A DNA stretch of 56,082 bases, taken from NCBI GenBank assembly GCA_947178155.1, contig CAMWXG010000002.1:1-56082 (forward strand), given 5' to 3'. A model generated the notes under the pieces. It was not told the DNA's origin. It did no database searches and saw nothing but the letters and a program-made list of their open reading frames with translations. Made by a program: the position numbers and the translations under genes. Every line of letters starts with the position of its first letter. Within the stretch, counting starts at the first letter, position 1. Shown piece after piece: positions 1 to 6,671 of the stretch. The stretch comes from an uncultured Lachnoclostridium sp. (GTDB taxonomy: Bacteria > Bacillota > Clostridia > Lachnospirales > Lachnospiraceae).

Positions 1-312
1 GCTGATAACTGTCCAAAAAGACGAGAGCATTATAATTCTGTCGGAAAGTCTCAATTAGAATTTTCAGAAACAGATTTTCCGGTATGCAAAAATATCAACA
101 GGGATTTCTTTCAAATTATGAAAAATCGTTCTTTTATTACAACTGAACAATTATATGGCAAATACCAAGAAGCTGGTTTTTGCCACTTTAAGTTGGATGG
201 AAGAGCATTTCGCTCATACAAGGTATTAGAAAGCATAGTCTATTACCTTGTAAAACCTGACTGGCGTGATAAGGTACGGCAGATAATATTAAAAGAAGTA
301 TATAAATTTTAG
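1..312 (+). CDS. C-terminal part of an unrecognised cysteine-containing protein (cut by window edge)
   Basis: The reading frame is open from the first base of the window to the stop at 310-312, so this is the last 103 residues of a longer protein whose start lies outside. The first ATG inside the window (118) has no good ribosome site and should not be taken as the start. Visible features are an early Cys (NCPKRREHY), a second Cys about 30 residues on (FPVCKN), and a C-terminal stretch GFCHFKLDGR followed by YYLVKP. That layout reminds me of U32-peptidase-like TIM-barrel proteins found in plasmids and phages, but this is only a memory-based resemblance. It is the only plus-strand gene in this part of the window and is followed immediately by a hairpin terminator. 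Confidence 0.6.
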   Translation, partial: ADNCPKRREHYNSVGKSQLEFSETDFPVCKNINRDFFQIMKNRSFITTEQLYGKYQEAGFCHFKLDGRAFRSYKVLESIVYYLVKPDWRDKVRQIILKEVYKF

Positions 313-346
313 TTGCAGCGGCGCAATGCCGCCGCAATCTCTTTTT
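313..346 (+). terminator. Rho-independent terminator after the truncated plus-strand gene
   Basis: A ten-pair stem (TTGCaGCGGC / GCCGCcGCAA, one mismatch) with loop GCAAT spans 313-337 and is followed by TCTCTTTTT. It begins directly after the stop codon at 312. It is GC-rich in an AT-rich setting, and could also serve the convergent XRE gene ending at 345. Confidence 0.7.
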
Positions 347-617
347 AAGCAGTACAATCTAATGAACTATCATTACAATTTGAAAATAATACATCTTTAA
401 TCAAAATATCATCAACTGAAACATCAAATATTGCTGCAAGTGCAATAAGATTATCTATATTTGGCAAAGCCGTTCCATGCTGCCATTTATAGATTGCCTG
501 TGGTGTTGCAAAACCAAAAATATCCTGCAAATCCTTTACAGACAATCCTGCCTTTTCTCTTAAATTCACTATATTTTGCCCTGTCTTTACCATATCAATA
601 GTTGGAATCATAAACAT
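345..617 (-). CDS. XRE-family helix-turn-helix transcriptional regulator
   Basis: A 90-residue protein that is almost only a Cro/CI-type DNA-binding domain (residues about 11-72). The helix-turn-helix is around LSVKDLQDIFGFATPQAIYKW (26-46), followed by the typical NIDNLIALAAIFDVSVDDIL helix pair. A short polar tail with two Cys follows. It is likely a dimeric repressor or activator; the target is unknown. The start ATG has a GGAG site seven bases upstream. It lies 40 bp downstream of rtcB on the same strand with no terminator between, so the two are probably co-transcribed and this regulator may control the RNA ligase operon. That link is inference. Confidence 0.85.
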   Translation of the reverse strand: MFMIPTIDMVKTGQNIVNLREKAGLSVKDLQDIFGFATPQAIYKWQHGTALPNIDNLIALAAIFDVSVDDILIKDVLFSNCNDSSLDCTA

Positions 618-657
618 ATCTTACTCCTATTCTGGCTGGAACACTAGTACAACATAA

Positions 658-1857
658 CTAATTCGCCTTAAAATTGTATATTGGTTTCATTATATCAATA
701 ATATCCACAGAATCCCTTATTACATCAATGATATCCTCCAAAGATTTATATGCCATTGGAGCTTCATCTAAAGTTGATTCATTTACAGAAGTGGTATAAA
801 TCCCCTCCATTTCCTTTTTGTAAGTTTTCATATCCAGACTTTCTTTTGCCTTTGTGCGTGACATTAAGCGCCCTGCGCCATGTGGAGCAGAATAATTCCA
901 CTCTGGATTTCCCTTACCAACTGCAAGTACACTGCCATCTCTCATATTAATGGGAATCAGCACCTTCTCTCCATTATGTGCAGCTATTGCTCCTTTTCTT
1001 AATATCATTTCATCTGTATCAATATAATTATGAATTGTATGAAATGCATCTTTTCCGCTTATCCCCATTCGCTCAAAAATTACTTCTGCCATTTTTTCGC
1101 GGTTCCTCTTTGCAAACTGCTGGCATATTTCTACATCATGCAAATAATCTTCAAAATATGTTCCATATAAATAGCATAAATCCTCTGGCATTTCTGCTTC
1201 TTTGCGTTCCCATTTAAGCTCTTTCAATGCTGCATGTATTTCTTTACGTCTCCCCGCTGCTTTATACTCTGCAATAAGTGCATCTCTCTTTTTAAAATAC
1301 TCCTCTTTTCCTTCATGCAGATAAACAGCAAGCTGTTGATAAATCTCTGCTACCTGTTTTCCGAGATTTCTTGAACCTGAATGAATCACAAGATATTTCT
1401 CACCATTTTGTGCCATATCTACCTCAATAAAATGATTGCCGCCTCCAAGAGTTCCAAGGCTACGCTGAAGTCGTTTTGTATCTGTAAGACTTCTATAACA
1501 GCGAAGTGTTGTCAGATCAAAACGCTCCTGCCTTCCATCCCATACACTCTTTCCTGATGGTATATAATGCGCTGCTTCATCAAGCTTTTCAAAATCAATA
1601 TCATCTTTGCCAATATTTATTGTATACATACCACAACCTATATCAACACCCACAATATTTGGAACTGCTCTATCAACTACTGTCATCGTAGTTCCAATTG
1701 TACAGCCTTTTCCTGAATGAACATCAGGCATAATACGTATACGACTTCCAGCCGCCAGTTCATAATCGCACATTCTTTTAATCTGCTCTACTGCAGCATC
1801 CTCAATTACTTTTGCATAAACTACTGCTGTGTTGACTCTTCCCTCAATATTTAACAT
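658..1857 (-). CDS. rtcB: RtcB family RNA-splicing / RNA repair ligase
   Basis: RtcB joins RNA 2',3'-cyclic phosphate or 3'-phosphate ends to 5'-OH ends using GTP and Mn2+ through a guanylated histidine. All family motifs are visible: PDVHSGKG (44-51), VGVDIGCGM with metal ligands Asp72 and Cys75, GTLGGGNHF (135-143) with His142, VIHSGSRNLG with His159, the HxxH pair at His273/His276, and APHGAGR with His326. At 399 residues it is the compact bacterial form rather than the ~480-residue archaeal one. The start has a strong AAGGAGAGG site. No rtcA cyclase or archease gene is next to it; the downstream partner is an XRE regulator. Role (tRNA, rRNA or damaged-RNA repair) cannot be told from sequence. 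Confidence 0.95.
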   Translation of the reverse strand: MLNIEGRVNTAVVYAKVIEDAAVEQIKRMCDYELAAGSRIRIMPDVHSGKGCTIGTTMTVVDRAVPNIVGVDIGCGMYTINIGKDDIDFEKLDEAAHYIPSGKSVWDGRQERFDLTTLRCYRSLTDTKRLQRSLGTLGGGNHFIEVDMAQNGEKYLVIHSGSRNLGKQVAEIYQQLAVYLHEGKEEYFKKRDALIAEYKAAGRRKEIHAALKELKWERKEAEMPEDLCYLYGTYFEDYLHDVEICQQFAKRNREKMAEVIFERMGISGKDAFHTIHNYIDTDEMILRKGAIAAHNGEKVLIPINMRDGSVLAVGKGNPEWNYSAPHGAGRLMSRTKAKESLDMKTYKKEMEGIYTTSVNESTLDEAPMAYKSLEDIIDVIRDSVDIIDIMKPIYNFKAN

Positions 1858-1914
1858 TAATATCCTCTCCTTTCTTCTTTTTGCAAGTACACATAATTGC
1901 GGAACGTTTTTATT

Positions 1915-1934
1915 AATAGAATATATTTTCTATT
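1915..1934. promoter_or_regulatory. Inverted repeat upstream of rtcB (possible operator)
   Basis: AATAGAA-6-TTCTATT forms a 7-bp-arm palindrome about 60 bp upstream of the rtcB start, in the region where its promoter must lie. It could be an operator for the XRE regulator encoded downstream. It is AT-rich, so chance is not excluded. Confidence 0.3.
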
Positions 1935-1940
1935 TTATAA

Positions 1941-1985
1941 AAAAACTGCTTATCTTATATATTTTATATAAGGTAAGCAGTTTTT
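1941..1985 (-). terminator. Long bidirectional hairpin terminator
   Basis: Two 21-base arms (AAAAACTGCTTATCTTATATA and its near-perfect complement, one G-U) enclose a 3-base loop, with T-runs on the exit side of both strands. It lies 36 bases past the stop of the 47-residue small gene and separates it from rtcB. Confidence 0.75.
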
Positions 1986-2021
1986 ATAATCCATGCAGTT
2001 ATTATTTATAAAGATTTATCA

Positions 2022-2165
2022 CTATTCTAAATAACCTGACAAACATTCCAATTGCTTTCTGCTTTCCTTATTTGAACAAATAAAACTAAGACTCTGCCTT
2101 TTAGACAGTGCCCCTTCATACTGTTCCATATAATGGTAATTAGCAAAAAAAATTGTCATGTTCAT
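2022..2165 (-). CDS. Probable 47-residue small protein, function unknown
   Basis: A short ORF with complete gene signals of its own. It has an ATG at 2163-2165 with GGAG seven bases upstream, a stop at 2022-2024, a promoter-like -35/-10 pair at 2261-2289 and a strong hairpin terminator at 1941-1985. The predicted peptide begins MNMTIFFANYHYMEQYEGAL and ends in CLSGYLE; it has aromatic residues near the N-terminus, two Cys and a charged middle. No signal peptide or transmembrane helix is obvious. I do not recognise the family. The alternative is a small RNA of about 310 nt, for which the ORF would be incidental. Confidence 0.5.
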   Translation of the reverse strand: MNMTIFFANYHYMEQYEGALSKRQSLSFICSNKESRKQLECLSGYLE

Positions 2166-2260
2166 AATTTTACTCCATTTCTACAAATCTGTATCCTGCA
2201 TCATTTGCCTTTATTTCATATAATTATAAATTATGTATTTTATTCTTTATATTATATCGT

Positions 2261-2289
2261 ATTCTACCATAAATTTCTTTAGTTGTCAT
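2261..2289 (-). promoter_or_regulatory. Sigma-A-like promoter for the 47-residue ORF
   Basis: On the minus strand ATGACA (2284-2289), a 17-base spacer, then TAGAAT (2261-2266). Each box differs from consensus at one position. This predicts a leader of about 90 nt before the small ORF. Confidence 0.45.
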
Positions 2290-2348
2290 TCTACTTGTAG
2301 TATAAAACAGTGAACAGTAACACCATTTATCTTTTATAAAATCAAATT

Positions 2349-2879
2349 TTAATTTTCTCTATATTTATGCAGTATTATAAGTGTACTTATTACATCAAAT
2401 ACAGATATTAGCTGCAAAAAATAATGTATGGCATGTGGTTTGCCTTGATTTTTCTGCCTTAAATATTTTATATAACATATTCCTATACAACCACTTTGTA
2501 CTATCATTGTACACGTAATTAAAATCGGAATAATTGCCAAAATAACTAATATACCCCTTGATGCTCCAATAATTATAAACCATACTACTACACTATATAT
2601 AAAATTAAGAATGTAAAACGGAATAGTGCCTAATTTTAGCAGCTTTAAACCTTTCCTTAACTTGGCATATTCACTTTGTCTGTACGCCGAAACACCTATA
2701 CCTACACATATCCAGCCCATTATAAGCACTGCTACAATGAATATCAGATATCCAATAAATAAAAACATGCTTAAATTTCCCCAGCCTTCACTGCTTACTA
2801 ATACAATCATAAATGGTATTGCAATACTAAAAATTAAATGCAGATACATTCCTATCATAAATATCTTCGCACTTTTCAT
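2349..2879 (-). CDS. Hypothetical multi-pass membrane protein
   Basis: A 176-residue hydrophobic protein of unknown function. Hydrophobic segments at about residues 6-30, 37-63, 84-104, 106-128 and a weaker one at 150-168 suggest four or five transmembrane helices, joined by a short basic loop (SAYRQSEYAKLRKGLKLLK). No catalytic motif is seen. The ribosome site is poor (AAGGA too far upstream), so translation may be weak. It is 34 bp downstream of the acidic protein at 2914-3585 on the same strand and probably shares its transcript. Confidence 0.75.
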   Translation of the reverse strand: MKSAKIFMIGMYLHLIFSIAIPFMIVLVSSEGWGNLSMFLFIGYLIFIVAVLIMGWICVGIGVSAYRQSEYAKLRKGLKLLKLGTIPFYILNFIYSVVVWFIIIGASRGILVILAIIPILITCTMIVQSGCIGICYIKYLRQKNQGKPHAIHYFLQLISVFDVISTLIILHKYREN

Positions 2880-2913
2880 ATAAAACTATGTCCTTATTTT
2901 ATTTTAAAATCTT

Positions 2914-3585
2914 TCAAAAATTGTGCCAATCAGTAAAAGTAAGCTCCTCATCAAGCTCATCATATGCAGCACACAATATTGAACAATCTAAACTGTCATC
3001 ACACTGAAATGATATCCTGCCATCGTTAAGACACAGTATATCAGGGACTACACCTTTAATGAAGCTATCCAAATCAAACATCGGAAACATTTTTCTTATA
3101 GCACTCTCCACATCAGGCTTCTCTTTGCTGCCATCATTAGGCACATCATAAAACTTGTCAGAAAGCGCATCTATCTCATCCCAATGGGGTTTATATATAA
3201 GTTCCTCAAAATCATCTTCTAAACCTTTTGGCATTGCATCTTTTATAATAATTTCATCATGTTCCCAAAACGGATAACCTATATCTAATAAACCAGAAAA
3301 TATATTAATCAAAAAATTGTCATTAACCTGTTTAATATTTTTTTGTACTTTTTCCTCAAATTTATTAAAATAATCAGTTAGACATTTCTCCACAGTTTCA
3401 TCAGAAAACTTATCACTATCAATTCTTGATTTAACTATATCCCAATTTTCTATAACCTCTGACACATCATGTATAATTTCTATTTTTGTACCAGAATAAT
3501 CTTTATTTTTGTATAAACCTGCATACCCTATATCAAATGAGCCTTTTATCTTAAATTTTTCACCAATTATTTTAATATCAACCAT
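2914..3585 (-). CDS. Hypothetical acidic cytoplasmic protein
   Basis: A 223-residue protein, rich in Asp and Glu, with no signal peptide or membrane segment. The N-terminal ~35 residues look like beta strands (VDIKIIGEKFKIKGSF), the middle is helical, and the C-terminus carries a strand pattern with Cys (ISFQCDDSLDCSILCAAYDE). I do not recognise a family. Its size, acidity and accessory setting are typical of immunity proteins of contact-dependent toxins, but no toxin gene is next to it. The start has an AGGAGA site that overlaps the end of the frameshifted small gene upstream, suggesting translational coupling. Confidence 0.75.
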   Translation of the reverse strand: MVDIKIIGEKFKIKGSFDIGYAGLYKNKDYSGTKIEIIHDVSEVIENWDIVKSRIDSDKFSDETVEKCLTDYFNKFEEKVQKNIKQVNDNFLINIFSGLLDIGYPFWEHDEIIIKDAMPKGLEDDFEELIYKPHWDEIDALSDKFYDVPNDGSKEKPDVESAIRKMFPMFDLDSFIKGVVPDILCLNDGRISFQCDDSLDCSILCAAYDELDEELTFTDWHNF

Positions 3586-3602
3586 AATAAACCTTTATTC
3601 TC

Positions 3603-3727
3603 CTATGCTATTCCCTCAACTCTTGCTTTTAACTTTCTTATTTCATTTTCCAATGTCAGATAAATGTCTTTAATACTTCTTTCATTCCCTTTATTTTGCT
3701 TAAAATCATTTTTGTTTCTTCTGCCAT
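3603..3727 (-). pseudogene. Small coiled-coil gene interrupted by a one-base frameshift
   Basis: An ATG at 3725-3727 follows a perfect GGAGG site but the frame stops after 23 codons (stop 3656-3658). Restoring one A in the A-run after codon 5 gives a 41-residue charged peptide starting MAEETKNDFKQNKGNERS and ending in a heptad-like LENEIRKLKARVEGIA, with its stop at 3603-3605. The restored frame runs almost into the next gene, whose ribosome site overlaps the stop, as expected for an operon partner. The shift may be a true mutation, phase variation at the A-run, or a sequencing error. Confidence 0.55.
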
Positions 3728-3751
3728 TTCTTAAACCTCCCTGAATTTTTG

Positions 3752-3780
3752 TTGAATATTTCAAATATTTGTGCTATATT
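3752..3780 (+). promoter_or_regulatory. Promoter for proB
   Basis: TTGAAT (3752-3757), a 17-base spacer, then TATATT (3775-3780). It is correctly placed about 100 bases upstream of the proB start in the divergent gap between the frameshifted small gene and proB. Confidence 0.5.
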
Positions 3781-3879
3781 ATTAAAGCTAAGGGTAGTCT
3801 GAAAATGGCTGCACTCAATACATATGAGTTAATTATATCATTACAACAGTATGTTGTAAATAAAAAATGGAGACACAAA

Positions 3880-4671
3880 ATGAAGAAAATAAGTGAAAGA
3901 AAACGCATTGTAGTAAAAGTCGGAACTTCAACTCTTACACATAAGACAGGCCGCCTAAATATAAGACGTGTAGAACAGCTTGTTAAAACGCTTGCAGACC
4001 TGCAAAATTCAGGACATGAGATTATCCTTGTATCAAGTGGCTCTATAGGTCTTGGTATGGGCAAGCTGGGACTTACAGAACGACCAAAAGACACTCCCGG
4101 CAAACAAGCTTGTGCAGCAGTAGGTCAATGTGAACTTATGTATATGTATGATAATCTTTTCTCTGACTACAGTATTACAGTAGCACAAATGCTTCTTACA
4201 AAATATATACTGCTTGATGACCGCAGAAAAAATGTAGAAAATGCTATGGAAAGAATTATATCGCATGGTGTTGTACCAATTATCAATGAAAATGATACTG
4301 TTGCTATAGATGAGCTGGAACTTGAAGTTGGTGAAAACGATTCTCTTGCTGCAATAGTTGCAACTATTGCAAAAGCAGATTTACTTATTATTATGTCTGA
4401 TATAGATGGTCTTTATGACAGAGATCCTCATAAATTTGAAAACACAAGCCTTATACCTGTTGTTCATGAGATAACAGATGAAATAAGAAAACTTGCAGGA
4501 GATGTAAGTACCAAGCTTGGCACCGGAGGCATGATAACCAAGATAAAAGCTGTGGACATTGCTTATGAAGCAGGAATAGATGTCGTACTTATGAATGGTC
4601 AAAACCCTAAAAAGCTCTATGATTTATTTGAAGATAAAAGCATAGGAACTTTATTCCACGCACCAAGCTAA
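3880..4671 (+). CDS. proB: Glutamate 5-kinase (proline biosynthesis), short form without PUA domain
   Basis: Phosphorylates glutamate with ATP to glutamyl-5-phosphate, the first step of proline synthesis, in the cytoplasm. The 263 residues are one amino-acid-kinase domain. Visible motifs are VVKVGTSTL (11-19), the glycine loop VSSGSIGLG (51-59), INENDTV (135-141), SDIDGLYDRDP (173-183) and GTGGMITK (214-221). The C-terminal PUA domain of the ~367-residue E. coli enzyme is absent, as in several Firmicutes. The frame is open further upstream, but ATG 3880 is chosen because GGAG lies seven bases before it and the homology begins there. The usual partner proA is not adjacent, so the gene stands alone. 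It converges with the aminotransferase gene with only nine bases between stops. Confidence 0.93.
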   Translation: MKKISERKRIVVKVGTSTLTHKTGRLNIRRVEQLVKTLADLQNSGHEIILVSSGSIGLGMGKLGLTERPKDTPGKQACAAVGQCELMYMYDNLFSDYSITVAQMLLTKYILLDDRRKNVENAMERIISHGVVPIINENDTVAIDELELEVGENDSLAAIVATIAKADLLIIMSDIDGLYDRDPHKFENTSLIPVVHEITDEIRKLAGDVSTKLGTGGMITKIKAVDIAYEAGIDVVLMNGQNPKKLYDLFEDKSIGTLFHAPS

Positions 4672-4680
4672 ATCTTACAT

Positions 4681-5793
4681 CTACAAATGACCGTGAACAG
4701 CAAGCTCATCTAAAATCACTTTGAGCAATGCATCATTATCTTCAGGCTTCATAAAACAAAACCTTATATATTTATTGTCTAAAAATGGAAATGTAGAACA
4801 GTCTCGTATCATTAATCCTTTTTTTATAGTAGCATCAAACAAATCTTCTGATGTTATACCCTCTTTTAATATTTTTATAAGTATAAAGTTTCCATGAGGG
4901 TTATAATATTTTATATTTGGATAACTGCTTAAGATATCACATATACGAATTCGCTCTGATGATATAAGTTCTATAGTTTCATTTATATAATCAGTGTCTT
5001 TAAACATTATTTCTCCTGCTATTGCAGCAAGTGAGTTAATAGTCCATGGATTTTTGCGGCTGTCAATATCTTTTAAAAGCCTCCGACTTCCACATACTGC
5101 ATATCCGAGGCGAAGTCCCGGTGCAGCAAAAAATTTAGAAATACCACGCAGTATTATTATATTATTATAATACTGTGTAAGTGGTATTGAAGTTATATCT
5201 TGATAATTGTCAGAAAATTCTACATATGTTTCATCAATCATTACAAAGATACCTTTTTCCTTACAGGTATCAAGTATCTTTCTCATAACAAATCTGTCAA
5301 TCTGCGATGATGTAGGATTATTGGGATTGCATATCACAAGTAAGTCAATATCAGGAGTAAGTGTGCTTTGCAGCAATTCTAAATCAAGGTCAAACCCCTC
5401 TTCCTCACGCAGTCTGAAATAATGTGAACGCCCACCTTCTAAAGCTACTTCATGCTCATATTCAGAATATGTCGGACCGACTATAAGCGCCTTTGAAGGC
5501 TTCATAATCTGTATGACAAGTGAAATAAGTTCTGTTGAACCATTACCAACAAGAATATTCCTAAAGTCCGTTCCAACATAGTCAGCTATACATTTGCGCA
5601 GAGAAGTATATTCTCTGTCAGGATATGATGATATCGCATCAATATGAGAAGAAAGTTCATTCTTAAGCTTATATGATATACCAAGTGGATTTACATTGGC
5701 AGAAAAGCTTATAATATCTTCTTTTTTTATCCCATATATTGCTTCAATCTTTTCTAAATCACTTCCATGAAAATGTTCCTTGTGCTCTATCAA
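4681..5793 (-). CDS. CobD-like / histidinol-phosphate-type PLP aminotransferase
   Basis: A 370-residue fold-type I PLP enzyme. Key elements are HFHGSD (7-12), SANVNPLG (31-38), GNGSTELI (83-90), CNPNNPT (155-161), DET (187-189), the PLP-binding Lys220 in RGISKFFAAPGLRLGY, and a C-terminal substrate Arg region (YIRFCF). The HG...SANVNPLG opening resembles L-threonine-O-3-phosphate decarboxylase CobD of cobalamin synthesis more than HisC, but no other cobalamin gene is nearby. The substrate therefore remains open (threonine phosphate or histidinol phosphate). I chose TTG 5793 because GGGGGAGG sits nine bases upstream; an ATG 57 bases earlier has no ribosome site. The stop is nine bases from that of proB, convergent. 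Confidence 0.8.
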   Translation of the reverse strand: MIEHKEHFHGSDLEKIEAIYGIKKEDIISFSANVNPLGISYKLKNELSSHIDAISSYPDREYTSLRKCIADYVGTDFRNILVGNGSTELISLVIQIMKPSKALIVGPTYSEYEHEVALEGGRSHYFRLREEEGFDLDLELLQSTLTPDIDLLVICNPNNPTSSQIDRFVMRKILDTCKEKGIFVMIDETYVEFSDNYQDITSIPLTQYYNNIIILRGISKFFAAPGLRLGYAVCGSRRLLKDIDSRKNPWTINSLAAIAGEIMFKDTDYINETIELISSERIRICDILSSYPNIKYYNPHGNFILIKILKEGITSEDLFDATIKKGLMIRDCSTFPFLDNKYIRFCFMKPEDNDALLKVILDELAVHGHL

Positions 5794-5917
5794 AAATATC
5801 AATCCTCCCCCAGATTTTAATAATAGCGCTTTCAGCGCTGAATGACACATCTTGCAAAAACAATCTTAAAACACACTCCAAGATGTGAAAATAACCAAAC
5901 CTTTACATAATAAGAGA

Positions 5918-5923
5918 AGTATA
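5918..5923 (-). promoter_or_regulatory. Extended -10 element upstream of the aminotransferase gene
   Basis: The minus strand reads TGCTATACT, an extended -10 (TGn-TATACT), about 125 bases before the TTG start. I see no convincing -35, which extended -10 promoters can lack. Confidence 0.35.
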
Positions 5924-5951
5924 GCATAAAACATTATTAAAATCCAGTTAT

Positions 5952-6617
5952 TTAATTATAATAATATGTAGCCCATTCCTCAAACTCTATCCCTGCTTCT
6001 TTACAATATTCATAAAAAGGCTTCTTCCTGTTATCCTTCTCAAAACTGTAATAACAGGAATACAGCTTTTGATAATATTCAACCTCTTCTTGTAATTTAC
6101 TGTTAACTTCCTTTTCTGAAATAATCCTTTGACAATTTTCTATGGCATCGTCATAAACCTCTTTCTCAATACAACTGTATTCAGGAAAATGATGTGCTCC
6201 CCAGAAAAAAATATTGGTATAATGTAAAATCATAAACTCCACTGTCTTTTTGTCACATTCCGGACTCGCATATGCCCTTTCAAGCATAGGAAAGTTAGCT
6301 TCGCCACCAAATTCATAACCCCATCTTAATTGTGGCATTTTATCTTCTTCCTCACACTCCTTCTCTAGATAGTCCATAACATACATATGAAGAAAATATG
6401 GCAGGCTTCCATCTAATCTTTCATTAAATAGATTATTGTTACTATCACAAAACTCCTCTAAAAATTTAACAATAATCTCTTTTTGTACTCTTTCTGGCAC
6501 AGTATTTGAAAATTCCTCTACAAATTCTGCAATATGCTTATTTGCCTGTTTCTTTAATCCTTTCTCATATAATTCACAATAACCCGAAAGCCCCTCTAAA
6601 AAAGTATTATAATCCAT
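5952..6617 (-). CDS. Hypothetical acidic protein
   Basis: A 221-residue soluble, Glu-rich, mostly helical protein with many aromatic residues and no recognised family. There is no signal peptide, membrane segment or metal motif, though HHFPEYSC and several Cys are present. The ATG at 6617 is preferred over two start codons just upstream because GGAGG is eight bases before it. It lies 54 bases downstream of the VWA gene at 6672, on the same strand, with no clear terminator between, so it could be the last gene of the long MoxR/VWA unit. Its composition differs from those envelope proteins. An immunity-type role is possible but unsupported. Confidence 0.7.
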   Translation of the reverse strand: MDYNTFLEGLSGYCELYEKGLKKQANKHIAEFVEEFSNTVPERVQKEIIVKFLEEFCDSNNNLFNERLDGSLPYFLHMYVMDYLEKECEEEDKMPQLRWGYEFGGEANFPMLERAYASPECDKKTVEFMILHYTNIFFWGAHHFPEYSCIEKEVYDDAIENCQRIISEKEVNSKLQEEVEYYQKLYSCYYSFEKDNRKKPFYEYCKEAGIEFEEWATYYYN

Positions 6618-6671
6618 TTTCATCACCTCCTCCTGCTTAATTTTTAATATTTTTCCAAAACTAAGAAAGCA

